Below the pieces are notes generated by a model, which saw only the letters and a program-made list of their open reading frames with translations, had not been told where the DNA came from and did no database searches. A DNA stretch of 64,000 nt from Calvatia gigantea (taxonomy: Eukaryota; Basidiomycota; Agaricomycetes; Agaricales; Lycoperdaceae), in contig JACAAK010000011.1 in the NCBI GenBank assembly GCA_025093985.1, forward strand, positions 1,488,001 through 1,552,000, read 5' to 3'. How positions within the stretch are numbered: the stretch's first letter is position 1; each line of letters begins with the position of its first letter. The position numbers and the translations under genes were made by a program. Below are positions 12,461-24,701 of the stretch, in pieces.

Positions 12461-14290
12461 CTAGTTTCTTTGGTTTGATGATAATTTTTTGGTTCTTCTA
12501 TCCCCCTTTTTATGGGTATCCTCTGGATGCCTTTTTTGGTAATCCACTATTGCATCTTGAGCATTTGTCAGGTTGGATTCCACTGTCCATGTATCTTCTT
12601 TATTGCTGTATCCCTTCCAATAGACTAGGAATTGATAGCCCCTTCTGCATTTTCTTCGTTCACAGATTTCCTCTACTTCGTACTCCTCTTCATTGTTGAT
12701 GATGATCAGGTTGGGCACTGATGGCTGTTTTTGACTTGGGAACTCGGCCTTGTGGGCTGGCGACAGGAGCTGTTCATTGAATACATCATGGATGGCCCAT
12801 CCTTCTGGTAAGGCTAGCTGGTATGCCACTTCTCCTATCTTTTCCTTGATAAGGAAAGGCCTATACCATTTTTGGCCTAGCTTCTTTGATGTCTGATTGG
12901 TATGGATGTTGGTGTTCTCCAGCCATACTGTATTACCTATTTGATATGTTGTGGTATGGATTTTACTGTGGTCATATTGTTGTTTCATCTTTTCTTGATA
13001 TGTCCATAGTGCTGATGCGGTGTTATCCCGGGCGGCCTGAAGGTGTTGTAGGAATTCAGTGGCGACAGGGTTGTTTGTTGTTGGCTCATTCTTGCCCTTC
13101 CATGGGTTTTTTCCATAGTTTAGGAAGAATGGCATTTCCTGTGTCCCTCCATGTCATTTGTTGTTATACTGGAATTCTGCAATGGGGAGCTATTCTGCCC
13201 AGTCATCTTGGTCATAATTGCAGTACAGGCAGATGTATGTTTCCACTTCCCTGTTAATGCGTTCTATTTGTCCATCGGTTTGTGGGTGATACACCATGGA
13301 TAGGTTTTGTTCTATGCCAAGTCCTTTGAATAGCTCTTTTGTGAATTCTGATGTGAACTGGGGTCCTCAGTCACTTAGCACCTTCCTTGGCAATCTGTGT
13401 AGCTTCCATATATCATTTCGATAGATCCTTGTGACGTTCTTGGATAAAATGTCCATTGTTGTTGCTATGAGTCATATTATTTTTGTGAACTGATCAACGA
13501 TGACCAGTATTGTGTCTTTCCCTTCTGATTCTGGTAGTGGCCTGATCATGTCGATGCTGATTTCTTCCCAAGGTCCATTCAGTATAGGAAGGGGGTGAAG
13601 TGGTGATTTGAGTGGCATTATTCTAGCTTTGTTTCTCTGGCAGGCCTGGCATCCTCAGATGTACCTTTTCACATCTTTTCTCATTGTTGGCCACCAGTAA
13701 TTGTGGTTGATTAGTTCCATCATCCTATGTTGGCCTGGGTATCCTGTGTCCAGGATGTCGTGATATTGCGCCAAAACTTCTTCCTGTAGTTTCGGGTCAG
13801 GTGGGACATATGTGCTATTTTGTCTGTAGATAATTCTATACTCCTCAGTGAGCTTGGACTCTGGTTTTCTTAACTCAGTAAGGACTGTTGTCTCATGCTG
13901 GGGCTTGTTCCGGATCCATTCTAAGAATGTTGGCTCGAGGAATAACTCTACTCATAAGAGCACTGTGTCATCTGTGTTTCCTATTTGTAGCCAACTTTCT
14001 CAGATCATGGTGACTAGTTCGTCTTCTTGTCCTTCTGGTATTTGGTGGATTCAGGACAATAGGTTAGCCTTTGTGTTTGATTTTCCAGGTATGTGTTGCA
14101 GTGTGAAGTCATAGTCCTGTAAGCATAGGTACCATCAAGCTTGTTGTCCATTCAGTTTTTGTAGTTCTTGGTAGTATTTTAAATTTTTGTGGTTGGTCTA
14201 GATTTCAAATTTTTCTTCAGCATCTAGCAGGTAATGTCTCCATTCCTTCAGGGCATGGATGATGGCTAGTAGCTCTTTGCATAATCATGA
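12461..14290 (-). pseudogene. family B pol 3' part: integrase and chromodomain
   Basis: An open stretch at 12461-13135 (224 codons) covers the integrase C-terminal part (KLGQKWYRPFLIKEKIGE) and a chromodomain (EYEVEEI ... FLVYWKGYSNKEDTW), ending at TAG 12461-12463. Upstream, 13140-14290 encodes the integrase core, HHCC region and RNase H end with several stops. Chromodomains of this type can target integration to marked chromatin. The same region, with small deletions, recurs at about 16680-17380. Confidence 0.75.
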
Positions 14291-14682
14291 TGTCACCAGG
14301 AAGTTCTGATGTGAAAGCATTTATGCCTTTTCCATAGCTTGTAACACATTAACCATCAGCTGATGTTCACTTGGTACCGAACTGGTGTCTTTGTCTAGAA
14401 CACAGCCCAGTACATTTTAGTTCAAACGCCTGTATCTTGACATTCCCGGTTCTCCTTGGAGTTTGGGTCTGGATTTGAATTTGAGAAACAAAGTAATGTT
14501 GGTGAACCCAGAACTACCTTGGGTAGATTTTTGCTGGCTTCATACTATTTGACTTTCTCTACTTCAGTTTTGCTTCTGATGAATGCCTTAAGCTTGTCCT
14601 GTTCTTTAATCATCATGTTATATGTCCCTGCACTTATTTCTTTTGGGGCATCCTCGGTTAGGATTATCTTGTGGTCCCATTC
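14291..14682 (-). other. scrambled family B pol sequence
   Basis: Short recognisable pieces of B reverse transcriptase in minus orientation (for example 14577-14682, matching 7309-7410) are joined with indel-rich sequence. No frame survives. It ends where the family A LTR starts at 14683. Confidence 0.5.
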
Positions 14683-15340
14683 TGTTACAAACTTACCACA
14701 TCCCTGGACTCTCTGCATCCCCATATTAACCTTCTTTATAAACTTTCTTTCTTTCCATCCCTATACCCTGGTCCGTTCTTTATTTATCATCATGTACTTC
14801 TATCTTTGCTTCTTATGATTCATTCTGAATCATGTTCCTGTTTCACTTTCATCAATCTTCTATTTACTTGTTCCCATCTTCTCATGACTTGTACTCCTTC
14901 CTTTGTCTTCATTTCATTTATCCCTATGACTCCTTAGATTACCAATTAACTCATAGTAGTTTCTCATTGACTCATATCTACTTACTACGTAATCTCTCAT
15001 TTCTTACTCGTAGCTAGTATATAAACCTTAAGTACTACTCTGTATTACCTCAGGTTATTCTAGTAACAAGCTTCCTTATCTTCACTCGTCTGCTACAAGG
15101 CTAACAACCTTGGGGACTGCAGTGATATTTAACTTGGACTTCTCAGGCAAGCACGAGCTTCTACTCGAGGGAGCAATCCAAAGCCTGCACAGAGGTCATT
15201 GAGACTTGTTGAATACTCCTGGGTCATAGCGTTGAACCTCTCTCTGAGTGGAGATGATCTGGGCCCAGTTGCGAAGTAAGGTAATGCATGTAACATAAGA
15301 ATAACCTCACCCCTTCTCTCGTTTCTACACGACTCTTACA
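14683..15340 (+). repeat. family A 5' LTR (copy 2)
   Basis: Inverted near-identical copy of 5686-6343, beginning TGTTACAAAC inside family B RT sequence. The inner boundary is inferred as for copy 1. Confidence 0.65.
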
Positions 15341-15597
15341 GCCAGCTTCTGCTGATTATTCCTCTGTCCAGTTTGACATTGAGAAGCCTTCCTGGTAATA
15401 GGGTCAAGAAGAGTAGAACTTTGGGTCTACTAGTTTGCTTATCTGTCCTCCGCCAAGCAGCATTGAGAAGAGTGGGACTGTTCACCACTAGTCTTGTTAC
15501 TTTCCTTTATCCTTCATGCATTTGACATGTCAAGAAGCCTCCGCACAGCTGCATTGAATAGAGCAGGCCTGGTTACCGCTATCTGTTCTTTTTTACC

Positions 15598-16423
15598 ATG
15601 TTGCGAAAAGGGAAACATCCCTCACATCCTCCTTCCTCATCCCCAGAACGATCTTTCCACACACTAACCCAACACTCCTTCAAATCTCCTACTACGCCAC
15701 CTCCCCAATGTACTAATAAACCAGAAGGACCTTCAGCACCATTCTTAGAAAGAATCTATCACACCCCACGTACCAGATCACAAAAACCAAAGTTACTACA
15801 AGAATTACCTGCACCTACAAGAAAGTCCATTGAGCCCGAACCACCAAAGCCATCACAAAGTGGCAAATTCAACTATTTTCAATCTGATTCACCCGAGCAG
15901 GGCCCACCTCAAGAATCACTGCCACAGACACCATCTAGAGCCATATCCCCCTCCCAATTTGGAATCGAAAACCCCCAAACCTTACCATCAGTCCTCAAAG
16001 ATGACGAGGATGATGAGACGTTCCATCAGCTACCCGAACATCCATCTACATTCCAAGACATCCTTAATCGAGAAGGAACCCACCTTTTATACACTCCAGA
16101 CACCCTCGAATACCCAGACATCCCTGGCTTTGAATCACAAGAGCCAATTCATCCAGAAATCGAAAATATGGCTACTTCAACTCAAACACAAACTGAAATG
16201 AACACTGAACCAGCTGACCAACCAATACCCCGATCAGGAGCCACAACTCCCATCTTTGGGATCGGACAACGAAGACCTCCAGGAGAAGATCCTCCCCATA
16301 GAGGTCGACAAGGAAGAGCACCCTCACCCTCCCCTCCCTCATCACAGCCCTCCAGCCACAATTCTACTCCATCCTCTTTCTCCATTGGAGGAGAAGGAGA
16401 AGGTCAACGAAGACATCGTACTA
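15598..16423 (+). pseudogene. family A gag N-terminal part (copy 2a)
   Basis: ATG at 15598 opens the proline/serine/glutamine-rich N-terminal region of gag (MLRKGKHPSHPPSS), which stays open about 275 codons. At about 16423 the sequence jumps from gag into LTR sequence (as at 15029) across the shared bases GTACT, so the frame picks up foreign residues and stops at 16447. Its last 390 bp recur, apparently without change, at 18714-19106. Confidence 0.75.
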
Positions 16424-16660
16424 CTCTGTATTACCTCAGGTTATTCTAGTAACAAGCTTCCTTACTTCACCGATGGCTAAAGGCTAACTTGAGCTTTGAA
16501 TATTAACTTGGACTTCTCAGGAACGAGGGCCTACTCACTAGGACCTCCAAGGCAGTTGAGACTTTTAATCTCCTGGGCATAGTCTGTGAACCTCTTGCTA
16601 AAGTGCTGTGGGCCTATGGAATATAGTATGAACTGTCAACATACATAACGTCCCTTCCCT
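16424..16660 (+). repeat. family A LTR fragment, indel-rich
   Basis: Tracks LTR positions 15029-15270 (TCTGTATTACCTCAGGTTAT at the start) but loses bases frequently, and passes into family B integrase sequence by about 16680. Confidence 0.6.
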
Positions 16661-18600
16661 TCTGTTCTAGTCCTGACATGTCGATGCTGATTTCTTCCAA
16701 GTCCATTAGATTGGAAGGCGTCCAGGGTAATTGGAATGAAATAACTTTGGGTTTCTGGTGCTTACTGTCCTCGCAGCCATTGAGACGTTGCATTGTTGGC
16801 CACCAGTATTGTGGTTGATTGTTCCATCATCCTATTTGGCCTGGGTATCCTGTGTCCAGGATGTCGTGAATTGCGCCAAAACTTCTTCCTGTAGTTTCGG
16901 GTCAGGTGGGACATATGTGCTATTTTGTCTGTAGATAATTCTATACTCCTCAGTGAGCTTGGACTCTGGTTTTCTTAACTCAGTAAGACTGTTGTCTCAT
17001 GCTGGGGCTTGTTCCGGATCCATTCTAAGAATGTTGGCTCGAGGAATAACTCTACTCATAAGAGCACTGTGTCATCCCGTTTCCTATTTGTAGCCAACTT
17101 TCTCAGATCATGGTGACTAGTTCGTCTTCTTGTCCTTCTGGTATTTGGTGGATTCAGGACAATAGGTTAGCCTTTGTGTTTGATTTTCCAGGTATGTGTT
17201 GCAGTGGAAGGCATAGTCCTGTAAGCATAGGTACCATCAAGCTTGTTGTCCATTCAGTTTTTGTAGTTCTTTGGGAGTATTTTAAATTTTGTGGTTGGTC
17301 TAGATTTCAAATTTTTCTTCAGCAGTTCCAGGTAATGTCTCCATTCCTTCAGGGCATGGATGATGGCTAGTAGCTCTTTGTCATATATTTCATAGTTATG
17401 CTCTACCATGATAGCATTCATGATGTGAAGGCGATTGGATGCCATTTGGCCTCCTATAGCTGTGATAACACACCTCCTAACACATAGTCTGATGTGTCGA
17501 CTTCTACCCTGAACTGTCCTTGTCTTTGTGGTAGGGTTAACACAGGCTCTTCAGTAATGCACTTTTTAAGGTGATCAAAGGCTGCCTGATGTTCTTGATT
17601 CCATTCCCATGTGGTTGCTCCCTTGAGTTTGTTTAGTGGTCCTGCGATCTTGCTGAAGTTTTTGATGAAACATCAATAATAGTTGGTGAAACCCAGGAAC
17701 CTTTCTACCCCTTTTGTAATTTTCGGCTCTGGCCAGTCTCATACTGATTTGACTTTCTCTTCTTCCATTTTGATTCACCCATGTCCCACTTTGACTCCTA
17801 ACATAGGGATTTCTTCTGCATCAAAGATGTATTTGGTTCGTTTGAAACATAGGTTGTATTGTCCTGCATGCTCCAGGAACTGTACTGTCTATTCTTTTAG
17901 TTGTTCCTTGGTGTCACCAGGAATGGCAAAATCATCCATGTAGTTTACAATATCTCCATTTTGCAATAGGTCACAGAAGATACTTGTCATCATTCTGGAG
18001 AAGGTCCCCAGTGAGTTGCTGAGTCCAAAATACATGATGGTTGGCTCGAAAAGCCCTTTGTTGGTGAGGAACGCCACTTTCCATTTGTCTCCTTCCTTGA
18101 TCCTGACGTTGTTATATCCCCAGATGATGTTGAGTTTGTTGAAATATTTGGCCTTTCCAAGCTTGTCATTCCTTGACCCAAATTTGGCAATGGTGACTTG
18201 TCCTTGATTACTATGTTGTTTAATCATCTGTAGTCTTGGATTAATCTCTTAGATCCATCCTTCTTGGGGATAAAGAAGGTTGGTGTTGTATATGGGGATT
18301 TTGATGGTTGTATTCGTCCTGATTCTAGGTTTTCTTTGATGAATGCTTTGAATTCGTCCTGTTCTTTCCTACGTATTATGTTCCTGCACTTATCTCCTTT
18401 GGGGCATCCTCTGTTAGGATTATTTTGTGGTTCCATTTGGTTTGTTCTGGAAGTTTGTTGAATGTTGTTTTGTTGAACAGATGCATGAATCGTTGTACAT
18501 AGTCTGGTAAATCTTCGTTTAGTTGGGTCTGGTTCATCTTCTTCTTCCCATAAATTTCTGTGACATGTCATATCTTCGTGCTGGAATGTTGCGTGGAAAT
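16661..18600 (-). pseudogene. family B pol segment (integrase to protease) between two family A pieces
   Basis: Reading the minus strand from 18600 there is the protease/RT linker (LWEEEDEPDPT), RT with YMDDFAIPGD near 17930, RNase H near 17500-17400, and integrase to about 16680. The 16680-17380 part duplicates 13540-14290 with many one- or two-base deletions. Frames are interrupted. Confidence 0.7.
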
Positions 18601-18713
18601 TGGACCTTGGGCACAGGCCCAATTATTGCTCAAACTTCCAAGGAAATACCAGCCAGTTGCCCAACCCAGCCATATCCGAAGACTTCTGCGGGTCTACACT
18701 GTACACGATGCTT

Positions 18714-20285
18714 CCCGAACATCCATCTACATTCCAAGACATCCTTAATCGAGAAGGAACCCACCTTTTATACACTCCAGACACCCTCGAATACCCAGAC
18801 ATCCCTGGCTTTGAATCACAAGAGCCAATTCATCCAGAAATCGAAAATATGGCTACTTCAACTCAAACACAAACTGAAATGAACACTGAACCAGCTGACC
18901 AACCAATACCCCGATCAGGAGCCACAACTCCCATCTTTGGGATCGGACAACGAAGACCTCCAGGAGAAGATCCTCCCCATAGAGGTCGACAAGGAAGAGC
19001 ACCCTCACCCTCCCCTCCCTCATCACAGCCCTCCAGCCACAATTCTACTCCATCCTCTTTCTCCATTGGAGGAGAAGGAGAAGGTCAACGAAGACATCGT
19101 ACTCCAGCCATTCAATTTGTAGGAAATGATGGGAATTCAAAAGAAATTGGACAAAAACCTCCTAACTTTGACGGAACAAACCCCAGGTTCAAAACCTGGT
19201 GGATGCTAGTCAAGAACTACCTCGAAATGAACCCCAGAGCATTTATGGACGACCAACAACAGATCAGATTTGTCCTTGGCCTTATGGTCGAAGGAAAAGC
19301 CAGATCCTGGTCTGAGCAATACTATAAAAGCCGAATTACCAATGCTCATGGGAAACCCATTCCCTGGAGATACTCTACCTTCGAAGAATTTGAAATCGAA
19401 ATCTTGAAACACTTTACCCTGGTGGATGAACAAATCACTGCACGAAGACAATGGTATGAACTAAAGCAAAACAAATCTTCTGCCACGGACTTCAACCTTG
19501 AATTTCAATGCCTTGCATCTATTGGAGGAATTCAAGACAACGAAGTGTTAATTGAACAATACAAATGCGGACTTAATCCTTCTCTAGCAAGTGAAGTATG
19601 GACTAGAAAAGAAGGACCACCTGAAACCATCACTGAATGGTACACTGATGCAGTATGACGAGACTCAGTCAATCATCAAGCTGACGCAATGTGGCCTCGA
19701 AACTTCTCCTGAAATCCAACTCCTTACCAGCCACCACAATTCCCCCAACAGAACTACCACACTCATTTTCAGCCAAACTGCCAACCTCCACGAACCATAC
19801 ATGAAATATGGGCAGAGCCTCAAGACTCTTACAAACCACCTTATGAAGACGAAGAACCATACTACCCCGAACAGGAATCGGACCACTCCTATGAAATCTA
19901 TGACCCAGACGACCCCGAACTACAACTAAATGCTGTATTCACTGCTGAACAAGTTGCTCGCTACAAAGCGGGAAAATGCATAGGCTGCAGAAAATTTGGA
20001 CACCTCATTAGCAATTGCCCAAATCCTGGCCCAAACCTATCTAAGGAAAAACCACCCAGATGGCCCAACCCACCACAATGAAGACTCATGCAACCACCTC
20101 GTTACGCACAGCCATCACGACCTCAATCTTCCAGGAACTACTCTAGTGCCACCCCCAACCAAACCCAAAAAATCTCTGCACTTGATATTCAGGTGATGAT
20201 CAGAGAACTCCCAACCGATGAACGAATGGAATTCAGAGAAGCCTATATCTCTGACCCGACCCTCAAACCCTTTGGGGATTTTTGA
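18714..20285 (+). pseudogene. family A gag (copy 2b), 5'-truncated
   Basis: Family A gag resumes at 18714, within the proline-rich region, after about 110 bp of unplaced sequence. It runs through the gag helical domain (FKTWWMLVKNYLEMNPRAF) and a CCHC knuckle (CIGCRKFGHLISNC, 19978-20019) to a TGA at 20283-20285. A TGA at about 19656 replaces the first Arg of the DAVRRDS stretch seen in copy 1. The GGATTTTT run at 20276-20283 is directly in front of the stop. Confidence 0.75.
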
Positions 20286-22860
20286 AGGCATCACCTGATC
20301 CTGTAAAGGAATTGTTGGGTGACCCACAAATTAACTTAATCAAACTCCCTACCTCGAACAACAAAGTGTCGATTTTCCTTCCCATTGAGCTAAACCAAAG
20401 CCACCTACGAAACATCCCAGTCACTGCCTTAATTGACTCAGGAGCTCAAGGAAACTTTATTTCCTCCACATTTACAAATACCTATGGACTACAAACCTGT
20501 ACTATTGATCAACCCATCAAGGTATCCAATGCGGATGGAACACCAAATGAAAATGGATCAATCTATGAAAGTGTTGAACTAAACACCTTAATCGATGGCA
20601 AACAATGCCATTTTGAAGCCTACGTCTCAGGAATAGGATCCAAAGATCTAATCCTAGGATACCCTTGGCTACAACAAACAAACCCGGACATAAACTGGAC
20701 TACTCAAGAGTTCAAATGGTGAAGCAATGATAACATCGTACCCTTAATCGTAAAATCCACAAACGGACCTACTGCTATCAGAATCGCTTAAAAGCCACTG
20801 AGAATGACTTGTATTCTTCCAATTTGACAAATTTACGTACTCACTGTAAAAGCTTTGAAGATTCTTGTGATCAAACTTATATGATCTAGAACTCAAACTC
20901 TATGAAGACATGATTCGATGAATTCATCTGGAACATAACTCTACAATAGTATCAAACTTGAACAATGAAATTAATATGAAAACCACCAACTAAAGGTTTA
21001 ATCAGAATCATTCTCAAAATTTTAAAATTACCAAAATTCAAAGAATCCCTTGAATTCTACCACATGAATATACATTCCCCACACATTCAATAGTACAATA
21101 CAAATAATGTTGTATATACGAGCTCGCAAATACCCGTATACCCCGTTATACTGGTAGCTAAGAAGTAATCATAACTAACTCCAAATTTATCAAACTAAAT
21201 CCCATGGCTTCATCCATTTTCTCGGAAACAGGATGGAAATACTACATGTAGGACTACCTTTCTAAATAAAACCCAGAAGGAATCCCCCTCCATTCAAATA
21301 GATAATGGAAAGTTAAGAAAAACTATTCACTATAAAATGGAGGTCGCCTTCGGTTTTTGCAATCTTTCGAAAGACCAAAGAAAGCCACTTAAAACCCTAA
21401 TTGCCTTTGACGAACATCATGTTTTTGGTTCTAACTCCATTGGTCTACCTTCCAAAAGCGATGGTACAGTATTCGCAAAATAGCTCCGGTATTCAAGAAT
21501 CATATCCTTGGCATATCCAATATGCAAAACCAGGAAAATAGGTTCTGCCTGTGGAAGTGCAGCCGTGAAGAAGCTTGTCTTGCAAGTGTTATCTTGAAAA
21601 ACATTGCTGTTAAATATCTCGGCACTATTCCCCGACAAGATTGAAATGGAATATCCAATCTGTGGATCAAGAATGGCTTACCATTGCACTTGCTTTGCTA
21701 AAAAGATTGATTGTAACTTCTACCAAAAATCTTTACAATTTCTTCCAAATCTCTGCTTTCCCCATCAAATTTCAAACTACATTGAATAGGGGAACAAAGC
21801 AAACTCTAGCCTGGTCAATGCTAAGCTTGGAAGAAGCTGTTTTTTGCCAGACCAAAAAACCATTTTATCAAACCAATGCCTCAAAATGTTTAGGTACATT
21901 ATTACCAAGGTATAGCACTGGGAACTACCACCGGTAGCCTTCCGCCAATACATTCAACCCTACCCAACGTAACTACGAAATACACAACAGAGAACTCCTT
22001 GCCATCATCACCACATTAGAAGAATGGTGACATTACCTAGAAGGAGCCCAACATTGTGTAACCATATGGACTGATCACAAGAATCTCACCTTTTGGAGAA
22101 AGCCTCAAAATATCTCTAGAAGACAAGCCCAATGGCTTGGATTCCTCGCACACTTCGACTTTGCAATTGAACATGTCCCTGGAACCAAAATACCCACTGC
22201 CGATGCCCTCTCACACTGACCAGATCATACCCCAGATGATGACAATGACAATGAAAATGTTATTGTCTTACCCGAAGAAGTATTCCTCAATGAAATTATT
22301 GTATTGCCAAATAAACTGTTCATCTCTGTGGTCGATCAAGAACTACAGAACGATATCATAAAATTGTCCAAGCATGATGAAATCACCATGGAAGCCATGA
22401 AATGACTTCTATCCGAATTCCTGGAAGCAATTAACTCAAAATATGGAATAATTCCCATGTCACAGGGAAACCTTATGACATTTGAAGGGAAAATCATTAT
22501 CCCAGAAGATATAGAACTCTGCCGATGCGTCATCCAATGATACCACAACCACTCTTCGGTCAGACACCCTGGAGAACAAGAAACCTATCGCTTGGCCAAA
22601 GCTGAAGTATATTGGCCAGGAATGAGTACCTTCGTACAAAACTATGTCAAAGGATGCAGCAAATGCCAACAATTTAAAATTAACTGAAACCCTTCCCACC
22701 CTCCGTTGCAACCAATACCACCACCAATATCCACCAGACCATTTGCCCATATCGCTATGGATCTGCTGACCGATTTACCAAAATCCCGTGGATTTGACTC
22801 AATTCTGTCCATAGTGGACCATAGACTTACGAAGGAGGTAATTCTCACTCCTATCAAATA
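20276..22860 (+). pseudogene. family A pol (copy 2), degraded
   Basis: Protease is open from 20282 to 20722 in the -1 frame, with VTALIDSGAQGNF. From about 20770 to 21960 the RT region is present only as indel-rich sequence (compare 2920-1745 in reverse complement). RNase H and integrase are clean again from 21960 to about 22860, including the HPGEQETYRLAKAEVYWPG zinc region and AMDLLTDLPKSR. At 22877-22903 a short piece of A RT sequence precedes the family B gag. Confidence 0.7.
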
Positions 22861-22899
22861 TCTCTTTCCTCATCTCTCCAGATCCTGAAGGACAACGAC

Positions 22900-23635
22900 T
22901 TGCCTGATAATGAATTTCTTGAGTAGAAACATTGCATGCTTATTATCTGTTTTCACCTTGCTTTTTAGGACTTGGAATTTGATTAGGTAGTCTGCTGTGT
23001 TTTTGTTCCCCTGTTTGAATTTCTCGATTTGCTACTCTGCTTTGCTATTCAAGGCATTGTTGGAGAAGGTTTTCCTAAAGTCTTTGGAAAATGCTTTCTA
23101 GTCCACTGAGTTTTCCCCATCTAAGATTTGTGGGGCCTTCATTGCAGCATAGGCTCCTGCTGTTCCTCCTCTTAGCCTGGCTAGGACTGCTATAGCTTGG
23201 TCATCAGCTGAGACTATTTTGTTAAACTTCATGAAAAGCGTTATTGCTCTCTACCAGTTGTCGAATTTGGTATGGGTTCTATCAAAGAAACCCAGGTCTA
23301 GCACTAAGCCTTTCCCACTGGGCGCTGTCACAGGCACTACTGCATTATCAGTCATATCAGAGTCGGTTTCTGATTCTGTTTTGTCTGAGCTTGATTTGTC
23401 TGATTTCTCCTGATGAATTAACTCTTCCTCTGCTAGGTCGAGTTCGTTTAGAAGTTCTGATAATACTTCTTCTTCTGCTGGGTTTACTCTGGGTTTGTCA
23501 TATGTTTCTCTGGTTGGTTCTTCAGGTACTTTGGGGTTCCCTGTTTCTTCTTCGTCCAATGTTTCAGATTCATCATCAGTGACTTTGAGATTCAGTTCTC
23601 TGTATTCGTCTGGGTTTGAGCTCATATACTAGCTC
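22900..23635 (-). pseudogene. family B gag (minus-strand copy)
   Basis: The minus strand begins near the MSSNPDEYRE start at 23625 and reads 124 codons. It continues with interruptions through the gag domain to about 22900, where it meets family A sequence. It is closely similar to the gags at 8748 and 57548. Confidence 0.7.
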
Positions 23636-23706
23636 CTGGGTTGTCTTTTTGTTCAGGCCTGTTTCAGCCTACTCCTTGCAAGGTGAGGTGGGGATGCTTA
23701 ACCAAA

Positions 23707-24013
23707 TGTTATGATCTTAGTCTGAGTAAACCTCAGGTTGCAACTTAGGCTAAGACTTAAGGGTGAGTAAGGGGAGGAGAACTAGAGATGGTTAAGCATA
23801 CCAGATACAATGGATGTATGTACACTTAAATATGGAGAGTCATCCAGTTGAATGGATGGAGTAACTACATGAAATGTCTGGTAGAGTAGGTGTAGTAGTT
23901 AATTTGAGTCAGAGCCAGAGATTGCTCAACAGAAATAGATGAAACAGATGTACTAGTGGTATGGGAATGCAGACAAGAACAGAGCACGATATGATCGGTG
24001 AAAATCCATAACA
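23707..24013 (-). repeat. family B 5' LTR of the TSD-flanked element
   Basis: 307 bp, partner of 11139-11445. Inward from it, 2 nt after the LTR end, is TGGTTAAGCATC, the same primer-binding-site candidate as in the complete element at 57158-63600. Confidence 0.9.
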
Positions 24014-24018
24014 ATTAT

Positions 24019-24500
24019 ACTCTTTCTACATTCCTCATAATTTAGAACCTCATAGAATGAGCTTCCAGCCCATTTTCATCCCTACTAGTATGTTTTTCTT
24101 TGTTCTCTCTCTAAAATTTACATTCTACTCTTTGTAATTTGGGCACACAGCCCACCATTCTCCTCTATAAAAACCTGTATACTTTGTTGTAGTCAGGTAG
24201 CTACAAATTAGCCAAGTTTTGACTCAAAGTCTCTGTCTCTAGCCTATTTCTCTAATCTATCTCTCTTTCTCTCTTCTCTCTCTCATCTTAACACTGAATT
24301 GCCATGCAATCATAAACACTGCCTTCCAAATGTTCAGTAATCACTCTCAACACCTCTCCAGACCCTTCTCTCATTGTTCCAAGCCTTCGGAACAAATTTA
24401 TCCTCTGTCCCATTATTTCATCATTTTCGTGATCTCCACTTCTACCTGCTCTTTCCAACCTAATCCCTTTGGTCAAGAACAATATCGGATGGACGCCAAT
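24019..24500. other. no gene seen; pyrimidine-rich stretch
   Basis: Contains a CT-rich tract (about 24225-24290, mostly CTCTCT/TTCTCT) and a TATA-like CTATAAAAA near 24170. This could be part of an old LTR or a promoter, but no frame or repeat partner was recognised. Confidence 0.3.
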
Positions 24501-24519
24501 GTGCTCGTGCACCTAGCCA

Positions 24520-24701
24520 TAATCTCCCTCTTCAACACTATGCTTACTTTTATCTTGGTTTATACCTACCATTCTGATATAATATATAGTTCATGAAAAC
24601 TATGTATTACATTTCATTATAACTCATGGTTTACATACACTATGTTCACTTTCATGTTAGTTTGTGCCTACTATAATGAGAGGACATATAGTTTGGAGAA
24701 A
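24520..24701. repeat. about 101-bp satellite, first part
   Basis: About two units of the AT-rich repeat (AACTATATATACT ... ATTCATGGTT ... CTTAGTTTGT ... ACCATCCTGATATAAT). Interrupted by the solo LTR at 24702. Confidence 0.7.

Larger units (their letters stand above)
11139..24013 (-). mobile_element. family B Ty3/gypsy element with nested and duplicated insert, flanked by TSD ATTAT
   Basis: The 307-bp LTRs at 11139-11445 and 23707-24013 have the same orientation, and ATTAT occurs immediately outside both (11134-11138 and 24014-24018). In minus-strand order the contents are 5' LTR, gag (about 22900-23635), then family A sequence, then B protease/RT/RNase H/integrase (18600-16660), A sequence again, B integrase and chromodomain (14290-12461), ORF3 (12455-11471) and the 3' LTR. 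The B segment 13540-14290 is repeated at about 16680-17380. The TSD argues that the outer element is one insertion; the interior is rearranged or misassembled. Confidence 0.8.

Noticed and set aside
14683..15340. Treating the two inverted family A LTRs (5686-6343, 14683-15340) as ends of one transposon
   Set aside because: LTRs of one element are direct, each has its own gag pointing away, and the sequence between is family B.
15598..16449. Functional 283-residue host protein
   Set aside because: It is family A gag N-terminus ending at a junction with LTR sequence; the last residues are out of context.
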